A stretch of DNA of 6,511 bases from Alphaproteobacteria bacterium (lineage in GTDB: Bacteria > Pseudomonadota > Alphaproteobacteria > Geminicoccales > Geminicoccaceae). Shown here one piece after another: positions 1 to 5,511 of this stretch. The position numbers were made by a program, and so were the translations under genes. Each line of letters starts with the position of its first letter. Within the stretch, counting starts at the first letter, position 1. The stretch is from assembly GCA_026982585.1 (NCBI GenBank), contig JALSGW010000028.1, positions 1 through 6,511 on the forward strand, in the 5' to 3' direction. The notes under the pieces are model-generated. The model saw only the letters and a program-made list of their open reading frames with translations, was not told the origin of the DNA and made no database searches.

Positions 1-75
1 CAACAGCGCCGCCGTCGCGATCATCCGAACCAGCACCCGATCCCACGCGCGGACCGGAACGGACATCTCCGCCAT
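1..75 (-). CDS. N-terminal fragment of an unidentified, probably membrane, protein (continues past the left edge)
   Basis: Reading the minus strand from the ATG at 75-73 gives 25 uninterrupted codons to the window edge, encoding MAEMSVPVRAWDRVLVRMIA followed by TAALL. About 22 of the 25 codons end in G or C, as in the neighbouring genes. The sequence GGGAGAGGG (87-79) places a good Shine-Dalgarno about 7 bases before this ATG. A second in-frame ATG at 66-64 is an alternative start. The short charged or amphipathic start running into a hydrophobic stretch resembles the N-terminus of small integral membrane proteins such as TRAP-transporter small permeases (DctQ type). That assignment is a guess from 25 residues. 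The gene lies 118 bases downstream of the ABC operon in the same direction, so it could be a separate unit or a distal operon member. Confidence 0.55.
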   Translation of the reverse strand, partial: MAEMSVPVRAWDRVLVRMIATAALL

Positions 76-78
76 AGG

Positions 79-87
79 CCCTCTCCC
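79..87 (-). promoter_or_regulatory. Shine-Dalgarno of the left-edge partial gene
   Basis: On the minus strand GGGAGAGGG precedes the ATG at 75-73. Its GGGAG core (87-83) is 7 bases from the start codon. This is the main support for calling such a short fragment a gene start. Confidence 0.5.
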
Positions 88-93
88 GCGCTC

Positions 94-119
94 CGGCTGC
101 ACGCCCGCGGCCGCAGCCG
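94..119 (-). other. Stem-loop between the ATPase gene and the left-edge gene
   Basis: CGGCTGC (94-100) and GCAGCCG (113-119) are exact inverted repeats forming a 7-base-pair stem with a 12-base loop. The loop region itself overlaps a GCGGCCGC palindrome (107-114). No T-tract follows on the minus strand, so this is not a canonical intrinsic terminator. It could be a leader hairpin of the left-edge gene or chance in very GC-rich DNA. Confidence 0.3.
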
Positions 120-132
120 CATCGAAAGCGCA

Positions 133-161
133 CTGCTACCACAGATTGATTCGAACCGCAA
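133..161 (-). promoter_or_regulatory. Weak candidate promoter for the left-edge gene
   Basis: On the minus strand TTGCGG (161-156) and TAGCAG (138-133) are separated by exactly 17 bases, within the visibly AT-richer patch of the 76-193 intergenic stretch. Each hexamer matches only three positions of the sigma-70 consensus, so this is position- and composition-based inference. If real, transcription would start near 126 and the left-edge gene would be expressed independently of the ABC operon. Confidence 0.22.
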
Positions 162-193
162 GGTGTTCGCCAGAATAGGAAGCGGCGCGGGGC

Positions 194-1846
194 TCACCCG
201 CCGATGCGGTCGTGGAGCAGCCGGCCGCGCCCGGGCGCCGCCGCCATCAGCCGTTGGGTGTAGGGATGGTTGGGGTCGCGGAAGACCCGGGCGGTGGGGC
301 CTTCCTCCACCACCTCGCCCTGCCACATCACCATCACCCGGTGGCAGATCTGGGCCGCCACCCGCAGGTCGTGGGTGATGAACAGCATCGCGAGTCCGAA
401 GCGACGGCGCACCTCGTCGAGCAGCTCCAGCACCTGGGCCTGCACCGAGACGTCGAGCGCCGAGACCGGCTCGTCCGCCACCAGCACCTTGGGTTCCATG
501 GCGAGCGCCCGGGCGATGCAGATGCGCTGCCGTTGGCCGCCCGAGAACTGGTGCGGATAGCGCTCCAGGGCCTCCGGGGCCAGTCCCACCACCCGCATGA
601 GCTCCCGCGCCCGCCGGAGCGCCTCGGCGCGCGGCACGCCGAAGTTCATCGGCCCTTCGATGATCGACTGGCCCACCGTGCGGCGCGGGTTGAGCGAGCG
701 GTAGGGGTCCTGGAACACGATCTGGATGTGGCGCCGGTGGGGACGCAGCGCGGATGCCCGCAGTTTGGCGAGGTCGACGCCGTCGATCAGGATCTCCCCC
801 GAGCTCGCCTCCACCAGCCTCAGGATGCAGCGCGCCACGGTGGTCTTGCCGGAGCCGGACTCCCCGACGAGCCCCAAGGTCTCGCCCCGGTGGAGGGTGA
901 GGGTGACCGACTTGGCCGCGTGCACCACCCGCCCGCGGGCGAACCAGCCGCTGCGGCCGTAGACCTTGTCCAGCCCGCGCACCAACAGCGCCCGCTCGCG
1001 CGGACCGTCCTCGCCCCGGCGCTCGGGCGGCACCAGGCTCGGCACCGCGCCGATCAGCATGCGGGTGTAGGGGTGGCGCGGGCGGTGCAGCACCTCCTCG
1101 GCCGGGCCCACCTCCACCACCCGGCCCTCCTGCATCACCACCACCCGGTCGGCGATCTCCGCCACCACCCCGAAGTCGTGGGTGATGAACATCACCCCCG
1201 TCCCCCGCCGCCGCTGCAGGTCGCGGATCAGCTCCAGGATCTGCGCCTGGGTGGTGACGTCGAGGGCGGTGGTGGGCTCGTCGGCGATCAGCAGCGCCGG
1301 GTCCAGAACCAGCGCCATGGCGATCATCACCCGCTGCCGCTGGCCGCCCGAGAGCTGGTGGGGATAGGCGTGGTAGAGCCGCTCGGGCTCCGGCAGCCGC
1401 ACGTCCCGCATCACCGCGAGCACCCGCTCGCGCCGCTCCCTGGGCCCGAGATCGGTGTGGATCTCCAGCACCTCGGCGATCTGCTCGCCCACCCGCATGA
1501 CCGGATTGAGGGCGGTCATGGGCTCCTGGAAGATCATCGCCATCCGCTCGCCCCGAAGCCGCCGCAGTTCCGCCTCCGGCAGGCCCAAAATGGAGCGGCC
1601 CAATAAACGCACCTCGCCCCGCACCGGCCTGAGTTCCCGGCGCGGCACCAGGCCCATGACGGTGAAGGCGGTGACCGACTTGCCCGATCCCGACTCGCCC
1701 ACCACGCACACGATCTCGCCCCGCGCCACGGTGAAGCTCACCCCTTCGATGGCGAAGGGCCGGTCCGCGCCCTTCGGCAGGCTCACCGTGAGGTCCCGGA
1801 TCTCCAGAACCGGACCCGAGCGCGCGGCGGGGGGCGATTCCGTCAT
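194..1846 (-). CDS. Fused two-domain ATPase of a peptide-type ABC importer (DppD-DppF fusion, YejF/GsiA-like)
   Basis: This 550-residue cytoplasmic protein hydrolyses ATP to drive import through the two permeases encoded just upstream. It contains two complete nucleotide-binding domains. Domain 1 has Walker A GESGSGKS (50-57), Q-loop Q107, signature LSGGQ (165-169), Walker B ending D189-E190 and switch H223. Domain 2 has Walker A GESGSGKT (328-335), Q-loop Q379, signature FSGGQ (435-438 for SGGQ), Walker B ending D458-E459 and switch H492. Each domain is followed by the oligopeptide-transporter C-terminal motif with HPYT (258-261 and 527-530), which marks the peptide/nickel family. All catalytic residues are present in both halves, so both sites should be active. 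The length is close to YejF-type fusions. The start at 1846 is supported by GAGGG (1861-1857) overlapping the upstream stop, 10 bases away. It is the last gene of the operon. The transported substrate is not determined. Confidence 0.95.
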   Translation of the reverse strand: MTESPPAARSGPVLEIRDLTVSLPKGADRPFAIEGVSFTVARGEIVCVVGESGSGKSVTAFTVMGLVPRRELRPVRGEVRLLGRSILGLPEAELRRLRGERMAMIFQEPMTALNPVMRVGEQIAEVLEIHTDLGPRERRERVLAVMRDVRLPEPERLYHAYPHQLSGGQRQRVMIAMALVLDPALLIADEPTTALDVTTQAQILELIRDLQRRRGTGVMFITHDFGVVAEIADRVVVMQEGRVVEVGPAEEVLHRPRHPYTRMLIGAVPSLVPPERRGEDGPRERALLVRGLDKVYGRSGWFARGRVVHAAKSVTLTLHRGETLGLVGESGSGKTTVARCILRLVEASSGEILIDGVDLAKLRASALRPHRRHIQIVFQDPYRSLNPRRTVGQSIIEGPMNFGVPRAEALRRARELMRVVGLAPEALERYPHQFSGGQRQRICIARALAMEPKVLVADEPVSALDVSVQAQVLELLDEVRRRFGLAMLFITHDLRVAAQICHRVMVMWQGEVVEEGPTARVFRDPNHPYTQRLMAAAPGRGRLLHDRIGG

Positions 1847-1856
1847 GGCGCCGTTG

Positions 1857-1861
1857 CCCTC
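1857..1861 (-). promoter_or_regulatory. Shine-Dalgarno of the ATPase gene, overlapping the preceding stop codon
   Basis: The minus strand reads TGAGGG at the end of the DppC-type permease gene. The stop TGA (1862-1860) shares two bases with GAGGG (1861-1857), which lies 10 bases from the ATG at 1846. This suggests coupled translation of the last two genes. Confidence 0.5.
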
Positions 1862-2756
1862 ACATCTTGCGGGCGATGCGGGGATCGAGGGTGTCCCTGA
1901 GCCCGTCGCCCACGGTATTGACCGCCAACACCGTCAGCGCCAGCGCGACACCCGGAAAGAAGATGATCCAGGGGCTCAGCTGGAAATAGGTGCGGCCCTC
2001 GGACATGATGTTGCCCCAGCTCGGGATCTCCGGGGGAATGCCGGCGCCGAGGAAGCCCAGGATGGATTCGGTGAGCATCGCCGAGCCGCTGATGTAGCTC
2101 GCCTGCACGATCAGCGGGGCGACGGTGTTGGGCAGCACGTGCCGGATCAGGATCCAGGGCAAGCGCGTTCCGGCCGCGATCGCCGCCTCCACATAGGGCT
2201 CCTCCCGCACCGTCAACACCACCGAGCGCACGAGCCGCACCACCCGCGGGATCTCGGGGATGACGATGGCGACGATCACGGTCAGCAGAGTGGCACCGGA
2301 CAGCGAGATCAGGGCGATGGCGAGCAGGATGCCCGGGATCGCCATCAGCCCGTCCATCACCCGCATCACCACCGCATCCAGCGCCCGCACATAGCCCGCG
2401 ATCATGCCCAGCACGAGCCCCACCGAAATGGCGATCACCGCCACCGCAAGCCCCACCGCGAGCGAAATGCGGGCGCCGTAGACGACCCGGGCGAGCAGGT
2501 CGCGGCCGAGGAAGTCGGTGCCGAAGGGAAAGGCCGCGGAAGGCGGCTTGAGGCGCTGGATGGGGTTGATCGCCATGGGATCGCCGGTGAAGGCGGGGCC
2601 GACCAGCGCCACCGCCACCATCACCACCAGCAGCAGACCGCCCCAGAACACGGCGCGGTTGGCGAGCACGAGCCGCCACAGGCTGGGCTCGGGGCGGGCT
2701 GCCTCCTCGCCGCCCGCATCGGCCGCCTCGAGGGCGAGATCGCGGTCCCGGGCCAT
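1860..2756 (-). CDS. Inner-membrane permease of a peptide-type ABC importer (DppC/OppC family)
   Basis: This 298-residue protein would pair with the DppB-type protein encoded immediately upstream to form the transmembrane channel. After a hydrophilic N-terminus (about 1-27) there is a first membrane segment (about 35-54) and a periplasmic stretch. Then comes the family hallmark FGTDFLGRDLLARVVYGARI (78-97), followed by membrane segments at roughly 98-121, 138-165, 212-232 and 262-283. The cytoplasmic EAA loop that contacts the ATPase is visible as EEPYVEAAIAAG (185-196) leading to RHVLPN (205-210). The C-terminal GDGLRDTLDPR (283-293) is typical of DppC proteins, and the length is normal. The ATG start overlaps the preceding stop by one base (TGATG), and GAGGA (2771-2767) lies 10 bases upstream, so translational coupling is likely. 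A same-strand reading in another frame (1843-2778) is a shadow. Confidence 0.95.
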   Translation of the reverse strand: MARDRDLALEAADAGGEEAARPEPSLWRLVLANRAVFWGGLLLVVMVAVALVGPAFTGDPMAINPIQRLKPPSAAFPFGTDFLGRDLLARVVYGARISLAVGLAVAVIAISVGLVLGMIAGYVRALDAVVMRVMDGLMAIPGILLAIALISLSGATLLTVIVAIVIPEIPRVVRLVRSVVLTVREEPYVEAAIAAGTRLPWILIRHVLPNTVAPLIVQASYISGSAMLTESILGFLGAGIPPEIPSWGNIMSEGRTYFQLSPWIIFFPGVALALTVLAVNTVGDGLRDTLDPRIARKM

Positions 2757-3700
2757 CAGTAACGGATCCTCGGATCAAGGAAGGTGTAGAGCAGGTCCAC
2801 CACGAGATTGATCAGGATGTAGATGAAGCTGAAGAACAGGATCAGCCCCTGGATGATGGGATAGTCCCGGGCCAGCACCGCATCCAGCACCAGCCGGCCG
2901 ACGCCCGGGATGTTGTACACGCTCTCGGTCACCACCACCCCGCCGATCAACAGCGCGATGCCGAGCCCGATGACGGTGACGATCGGCACCGCCGCATTGC
3001 GCAGGGCATGGCGCACCAGCACCTTGAGCTCGCTCTGGCCCTTGGCGCGCGCGGTGCGCACATAGTCCTCGGCCAGCACCTCCATCACCGCCGCCCGGGT
3101 CATGCGCGCGATGAGCGCGATGAAAATCACCGACAGGGTGAGGGTGGGCAGGGTGATGTGCTGGAGAAACGGCACCAGCCCGTCGACGAAGGGGCTCTTG
3201 TAGCCCTGCACCGGAAGCCAGCCGAGCCACATCGCCAGCACGTAGATGAAGATGTAGCCGAGCACGAACACCGGCACCGAGAAGCCGGCCACCGAGAACA
3301 GCATCACCACCCGATCCAACAGGCTGCCCGCCCGCCAGGCGGCCAGCGTGCCGAGCGGCACCGCCACCAGGATGGCGAAGGTGATGGTGGTGAGCGAGAG
3401 CAGCAGGGTGGGCTCGAGCCGCTGGGCGATCAGGGTGGTGACCGGCAGATTGGTGAAAATGGAGGTGCCCAGATCCCCCTGCAGCAGCTGACCGATCCAG
3501 CGCGCGAACTGCACCGGGATCGGCTGGTCGAGACCGAGCTGCTCGCGGATGCGGGCCACGTCTTCGGCGGTGGCGTAGTCGCCGGCGATCACCGCCGCCG
3601 GATCGCCCGGGGCGAGCCGCAGCATCAGGAACACGAACACCGCCACCACCCCCATCACCGGGACGGTGGCGACAATGCGCATCAGCACATACCGCCACAT
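2756..3700 (-). CDS. Inner-membrane permease of a peptide-type ABC importer (DppB/OppB family)
   Basis: This 314-residue integral membrane protein is the first permease of the importer. It shows the DppB architecture: an N-terminal membrane segment (about 10-29) ending in LRLAPGDPA (27-35), a periplasmic helical region (about 40-95), and then membrane segments at about 98-122, 131-160, 182-199, 237-258 and 282-309. The EAA loop is clear: DYVRTARAKG (212-221) followed by RHALRNA (230-236). The family-typical ESVYNIPGVGRL (259-270) and C-terminal FLDPRIRY (307-314) are also present. The length is normal and nothing is truncated. The start at 3700 has only a weak upstream purine signal (GGACCGGACC, 3710-3701). 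It lies 61 bases after the binding-protein stop, with a hairpin between, suggesting lower expression than the binding protein. The stop overlaps the next start. Confidence 0.95.
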   Translation of the reverse strand: MWRYVLMRIVATVPVMGVVAVFVFLMLRLAPGDPAAVIAGDYATAEDVARIREQLGLDQPIPVQFARWIGQLLQGDLGTSIFTNLPVTTLIAQRLEPTLLLSLTTITFAILVAVPLGTLAAWRAGSLLDRVVMLFSVAGFSVPVFVLGYIFIYVLAMWLGWLPVQGYKSPFVDGLVPFLQHITLPTLTLSVIFIALIARMTRAAVMEVLAEDYVRTARAKGQSELKVLVRHALRNAAVPIVTVIGLGIALLIGGVVVTESVYNIPGVGRLVLDAVLARDYPIIQGLILFFSFIYILINLVVDLLYTFLDPRIRY

Positions 3701-3741
3701 GGTCCGGTCCGGAAGGGGCGGGGCCCCCGACCCAATCCGTC

Positions 3742-3760
3742 GGCCGGAGGCCCCTCGGCC
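3742..3760 (-). other. GC-rich hairpin between the binding-protein and first permease genes
   Basis: The minus strand begins GGCCGAG just after the binding-protein stop and returns as CTC, one bulged C, then GGCC. This forms a stem of about 7 pairs with a 4-base loop, starting one base past the stop codon (3764-3762). A further G/C palindromic run (about 3715-3731) follows before the permease start. No T-tract is present. Hairpins at this position in binding-protein-dependent operons are known to protect the upstream message or partly terminate transcription, giving excess binding protein. That role here is inference. Confidence 0.45.
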
Positions 3761-3761
3761 C

Positions 3762-5348
3762 TCAGCTGACGCTGATGTTCCAGAAGAACTGCACCGGCGA
3801 CTTGATCAGCCCCTCCACGTTGCGCCGGTACGCCACCGGCACGAAGAACTGGCCGAGGTGGCCGGAGGCCGCGATCGCCCACAGCCGCTCCTGCACCTTG
3901 GTGGCGTGCAGCTTCTTCTCCTCCGGCGTGGCGGCGAAGGCGAAGGCCTGGCGGTGTTTCTCCAGCGCCTCGTCCGAGGGCCAGCCGAACCAGCCCCGCT
4001 CCGGATCGCCGGAGAAGGCGATGGCCATGGGATCGATGACATCAGCACCGATCCACCAGGTGTGGAACATGTTCCACCCGCCCTCCGACACCGGTTCGCG
4101 CTTGGCCCGGCGGGAGGTGAGGGTGGACCAGTCCATCGCCTGGACCTCCACCGTCATGCCGATCTGGCGCAGCTTTTCCGCCGTGACCAGCGAGAAGGCG
4201 GAGAGGATCGGGATGTCGGTGGGCTGCATCAACACCACCGGCGTGCCGTCGTAGCCCGCCTTGTCCAACGCCGCCCGGGCCTTGTCCACGTCGCCCACCT
4301 TCATCACCTCGGCCCCCACCTCGCTCGCATAGGGGGTGCCGCAGGGATAGACCGAATAACAGGTGCGCCAGTACTTGGGGTCGCCGATGGCGGCGGTCAT
4401 GTAGTCCTCCTGCTTCATCGCCATCAGCGCCGCCCGGCGCACCTCCACCTTGTCGAAGGGCGGATGGAGGTGGTTGAAGCGGGCGAAGCCGATATTGCCG
4501 AGGGGGTCGTTGATCTCCACCACCACCTCGGGATTGGCCGAAAGCAGCGGAATGAGGTCGGTGGCCGGACTCTCGAAATAGTCCACCTCGCCCGCGAGCA
4601 GGGCGTTCATGGCCGTGGTCTGGTCCGGGAAGTAGATCCACTCCACCCGATCGACCCGGGCCACCTTGCCGCCCGCCGCCGCCGACGGCGGCTCCGGCCG
4701 CGGCACATAGTCCTCGAACCGGGTGTAGACCACCCGCGAGCCCGGCACCCACTCGTCCTTCTGGAACACGAAGGGACCGGATCCGACGTATTCGGTGATC
4801 TGCTCGAACGGATCGGTGCGCGCCACCCGCTCCGGCATGATGAAGGGCACGTTGGAGGAGATCTTGCCCAGCGCCTCCAGCACCAGCCCGAAGGGGCGGC
4901 TCAGGCGCATGACGAAGGTGCGGTCGTCCACCACCTTCATCTCCGCCACCGCCGCGAACAGCTGCTGGCCCATGCCGTCGCGCTTGCCCCAGCGCTCGAG
5001 CGAGGCGATGCAGTCGATCGAGCGCACCGGCTCGCCGTCGTGGAACTTGAGACCCTCGCGCAGGCGGAAGGTCCAGGTCAGCCGGTCGTCCGACACATCC
5101 CAGCTCTCCACCATCTGCGGCCTGGGCGTGAAGTCCGCATCCATGGCGAAGAGGGTGTCGTAGATCATGTAGCCGTGGTTGCGGGAGATGTAGGCGGTGG
5201 TCCAGATGGGATCGAGGTTCTTGAGGTCGGCATGCGGGATCACCCGCAGCACGCGCCGGCCCTGGGCGCGCACATAGGGCGCCGCGAGCCCCACCACCGC
5301 CGTCGCCAGGCCTGCGCTCAGCGTCTGCCGCCTCGTCCATCGGATCAT
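3762..5348 (-). CDS. Periplasmic solute-binding protein, family 5 (peptide/nickel type), with Tat-like signal
   Basis: This 528-residue protein is the substrate-capturing component of the importer. It begins with a twin-arginine-like signal: TRRQTLSAG (5-13), a hydrophobic core to about 24, and a probable cleavage site after VRA (26-28). The mature part has the family-5 pattern: VIPHADLKNLDP (36-47), then WDVSDDRLTWTFRLREGLKF (83-102) with HDGEPV (103-108), SGPFVF (190-195), and a C-terminal lobe including WWIGADVIDP (431-440). The total length is typical of dipeptide/oligopeptide-type binding proteins. C330 and C336 are close enough to form a periplasmic disulfide, with C113 as a third cysteine. 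No lipobox is seen, so the protein should be soluble in the periplasm. The start at 5348 is backed by AGGAAGGGGG (5365-5356). It is the first gene of the operon. Substrate specificity within this broad family (peptides, opines, nickel chelates, other amides) cannot be read from the sequence. Confidence 0.94.
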   Translation of the reverse strand: MIRWTRRQTLSAGLATAVVGLAAPYVRAQGRRVLRVIPHADLKNLDPIWTTAYISRNHGYMIYDTLFAMDADFTPRPQMVESWDVSDDRLTWTFRLREGLKFHDGEPVRSIDCIASLERWGKRDGMGQQLFAAVAEMKVVDDRTFVMRLSRPFGLVLEALGKISSNVPFIMPERVARTDPFEQITEYVGSGPFVFQKDEWVPGSRVVYTRFEDYVPRPEPPSAAAGGKVARVDRVEWIYFPDQTTAMNALLAGEVDYFESPATDLIPLLSANPEVVVEINDPLGNIGFARFNHLHPPFDKVEVRRAALMAMKQEDYMTAAIGDPKYWRTCYSVYPCGTPYASEVGAEVMKVGDVDKARAALDKAGYDGTPVVLMQPTDIPILSAFSLVTAEKLRQIGMTVEVQAMDWSTLTSRRAKREPVSEGGWNMFHTWWIGADVIDPMAIAFSGDPERGWFGWPSDEALEKHRQAFAFAATPEEKKLHATKVQERLWAIAASGHLGQFFVPVAYRRNVEGLIKSPVQFFWNISVS

Positions 5349-5355
5349 GGCCGTG

Positions 5356-5365
5356 CCCCCTTCCT
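5356..5365 (-). promoter_or_regulatory. Strong Shine-Dalgarno of the solute-binding protein gene
   Basis: AGGAAGGGGG on the minus strand ends 7 bases before the ATG at 5348. It is clearly stronger than the signal in front of the first permease gene, consistent with the binding protein being made in excess. Confidence 0.55.
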
Positions 5366-5434
5366 GATCGTCCTGCTGCCTCCCTCTGCGCCGCGGTTCG
5401 CTCCCGGCGCGTGATCGTCCGACCGCTCAGCCCC

Positions 5435-5450
5435 CGGCGGCTTGCCGCCG
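5435..5450. other. Perfect inverted repeat in the divergent intergenic region
   Basis: CGGCGG (5435-5440), spacer CTTG, CCGCCG (5445-5450) forms a 6-base-pair stem with a 4-base loop. It lies between the operon and the amidase gene, and would be near the 5' end of the operon's leader if the candidate promoter at 5469-5497 is used. It could be a leader hairpin or an operator, but in DNA this GC-rich it may also be chance. Confidence 0.25.
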
Positions 5451-5468
5451 CGGCGAGGGTCGGTCACA

Positions 5469-5497
5469 CTGTTACGTGCGGGTGCGGATGAAGGCAA
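5469..5497 (-). promoter_or_regulatory. Candidate promoter for the ABC importer operon
   Basis: On the minus strand TTGCCT (5497-5492, four matches to TTGACA) and TAACAG (5474-5469, three matches to TATAAT) are spaced by exactly 17 bases upstream of the binding-protein gene. The start would fall near 5462, giving a leader of about 114 bases. The candidate -35 element overlaps the Shine-Dalgarno region of the divergent amidase gene. No promoter of comparable quality was seen for the amidase. Evidence is consensus matching by eye only. Confidence 0.28.
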
Positions 5498-5504
5498 GGG
5501 AGAG
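5496..5504 (+). promoter_or_regulatory. Shine-Dalgarno that selects the amidase start
   Basis: AAGGGAGAG (core GGGAG, 5498-5502) lies 9 bases before the ATG at 5512. An in-frame ATG at 5488 has no comparable signal and would place this sequence inside the coding region, so 5512 is preferred. Confidence 0.5.
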
Positions 5505-5511
5505 ATCGGCG

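Noticed and set aside
94..119. Intrinsic terminator after the ABC operon
   Set aside because: The stem-loop has no following T-tract on the minus strand and lies 75 bases past the operon stop, close to the next gene's start, so it is listed only as a stem-loop.
146..157. GGTTCGAATC on the minus strand, resembling a tRNA T-loop or phage attachment core
   Set aside because: The flanking bases do not pair into a T-stem (GCGG against CAAT), and no acceptor or anticodon arm can be found nearby, so it is neither a tRNA nor a supported tRNA remnant.
212..1606. Long plus-strand open reading (464 codons) opposite the fused ATPase gene
   Set aside because: Antisense shadow; the minus strand carries two complete ATPase domains with all motifs, while the plus-strand product is low-complexity and His/Pro-rich.
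21..1709. Minus-strand open reading (562 codons) in another frame of the ATPase gene
   Set aside because: The product is Ala/Gly/Arg/Pro-rich with no motifs; the overlapping frame encodes the intact ATPase.
1455..2762. Plus-strand open reading rich in His, Gln, Arg and Asp
   Set aside because: It lies antisense to the ATPase and DppC-type genes; the composition reflects the reverse complement of hydrophobic permease codons rather than a real His-rich protein.
3666..5414. Long plus-strand open reading (582 codons) opposite the solute-binding protein gene
   Set aside because: It is the antisense shadow of a clear family-5 binding protein. Its translation is rich in His, Arg and Gly with no recognisable domain, as expected in high-GC DNA where stops are rare.
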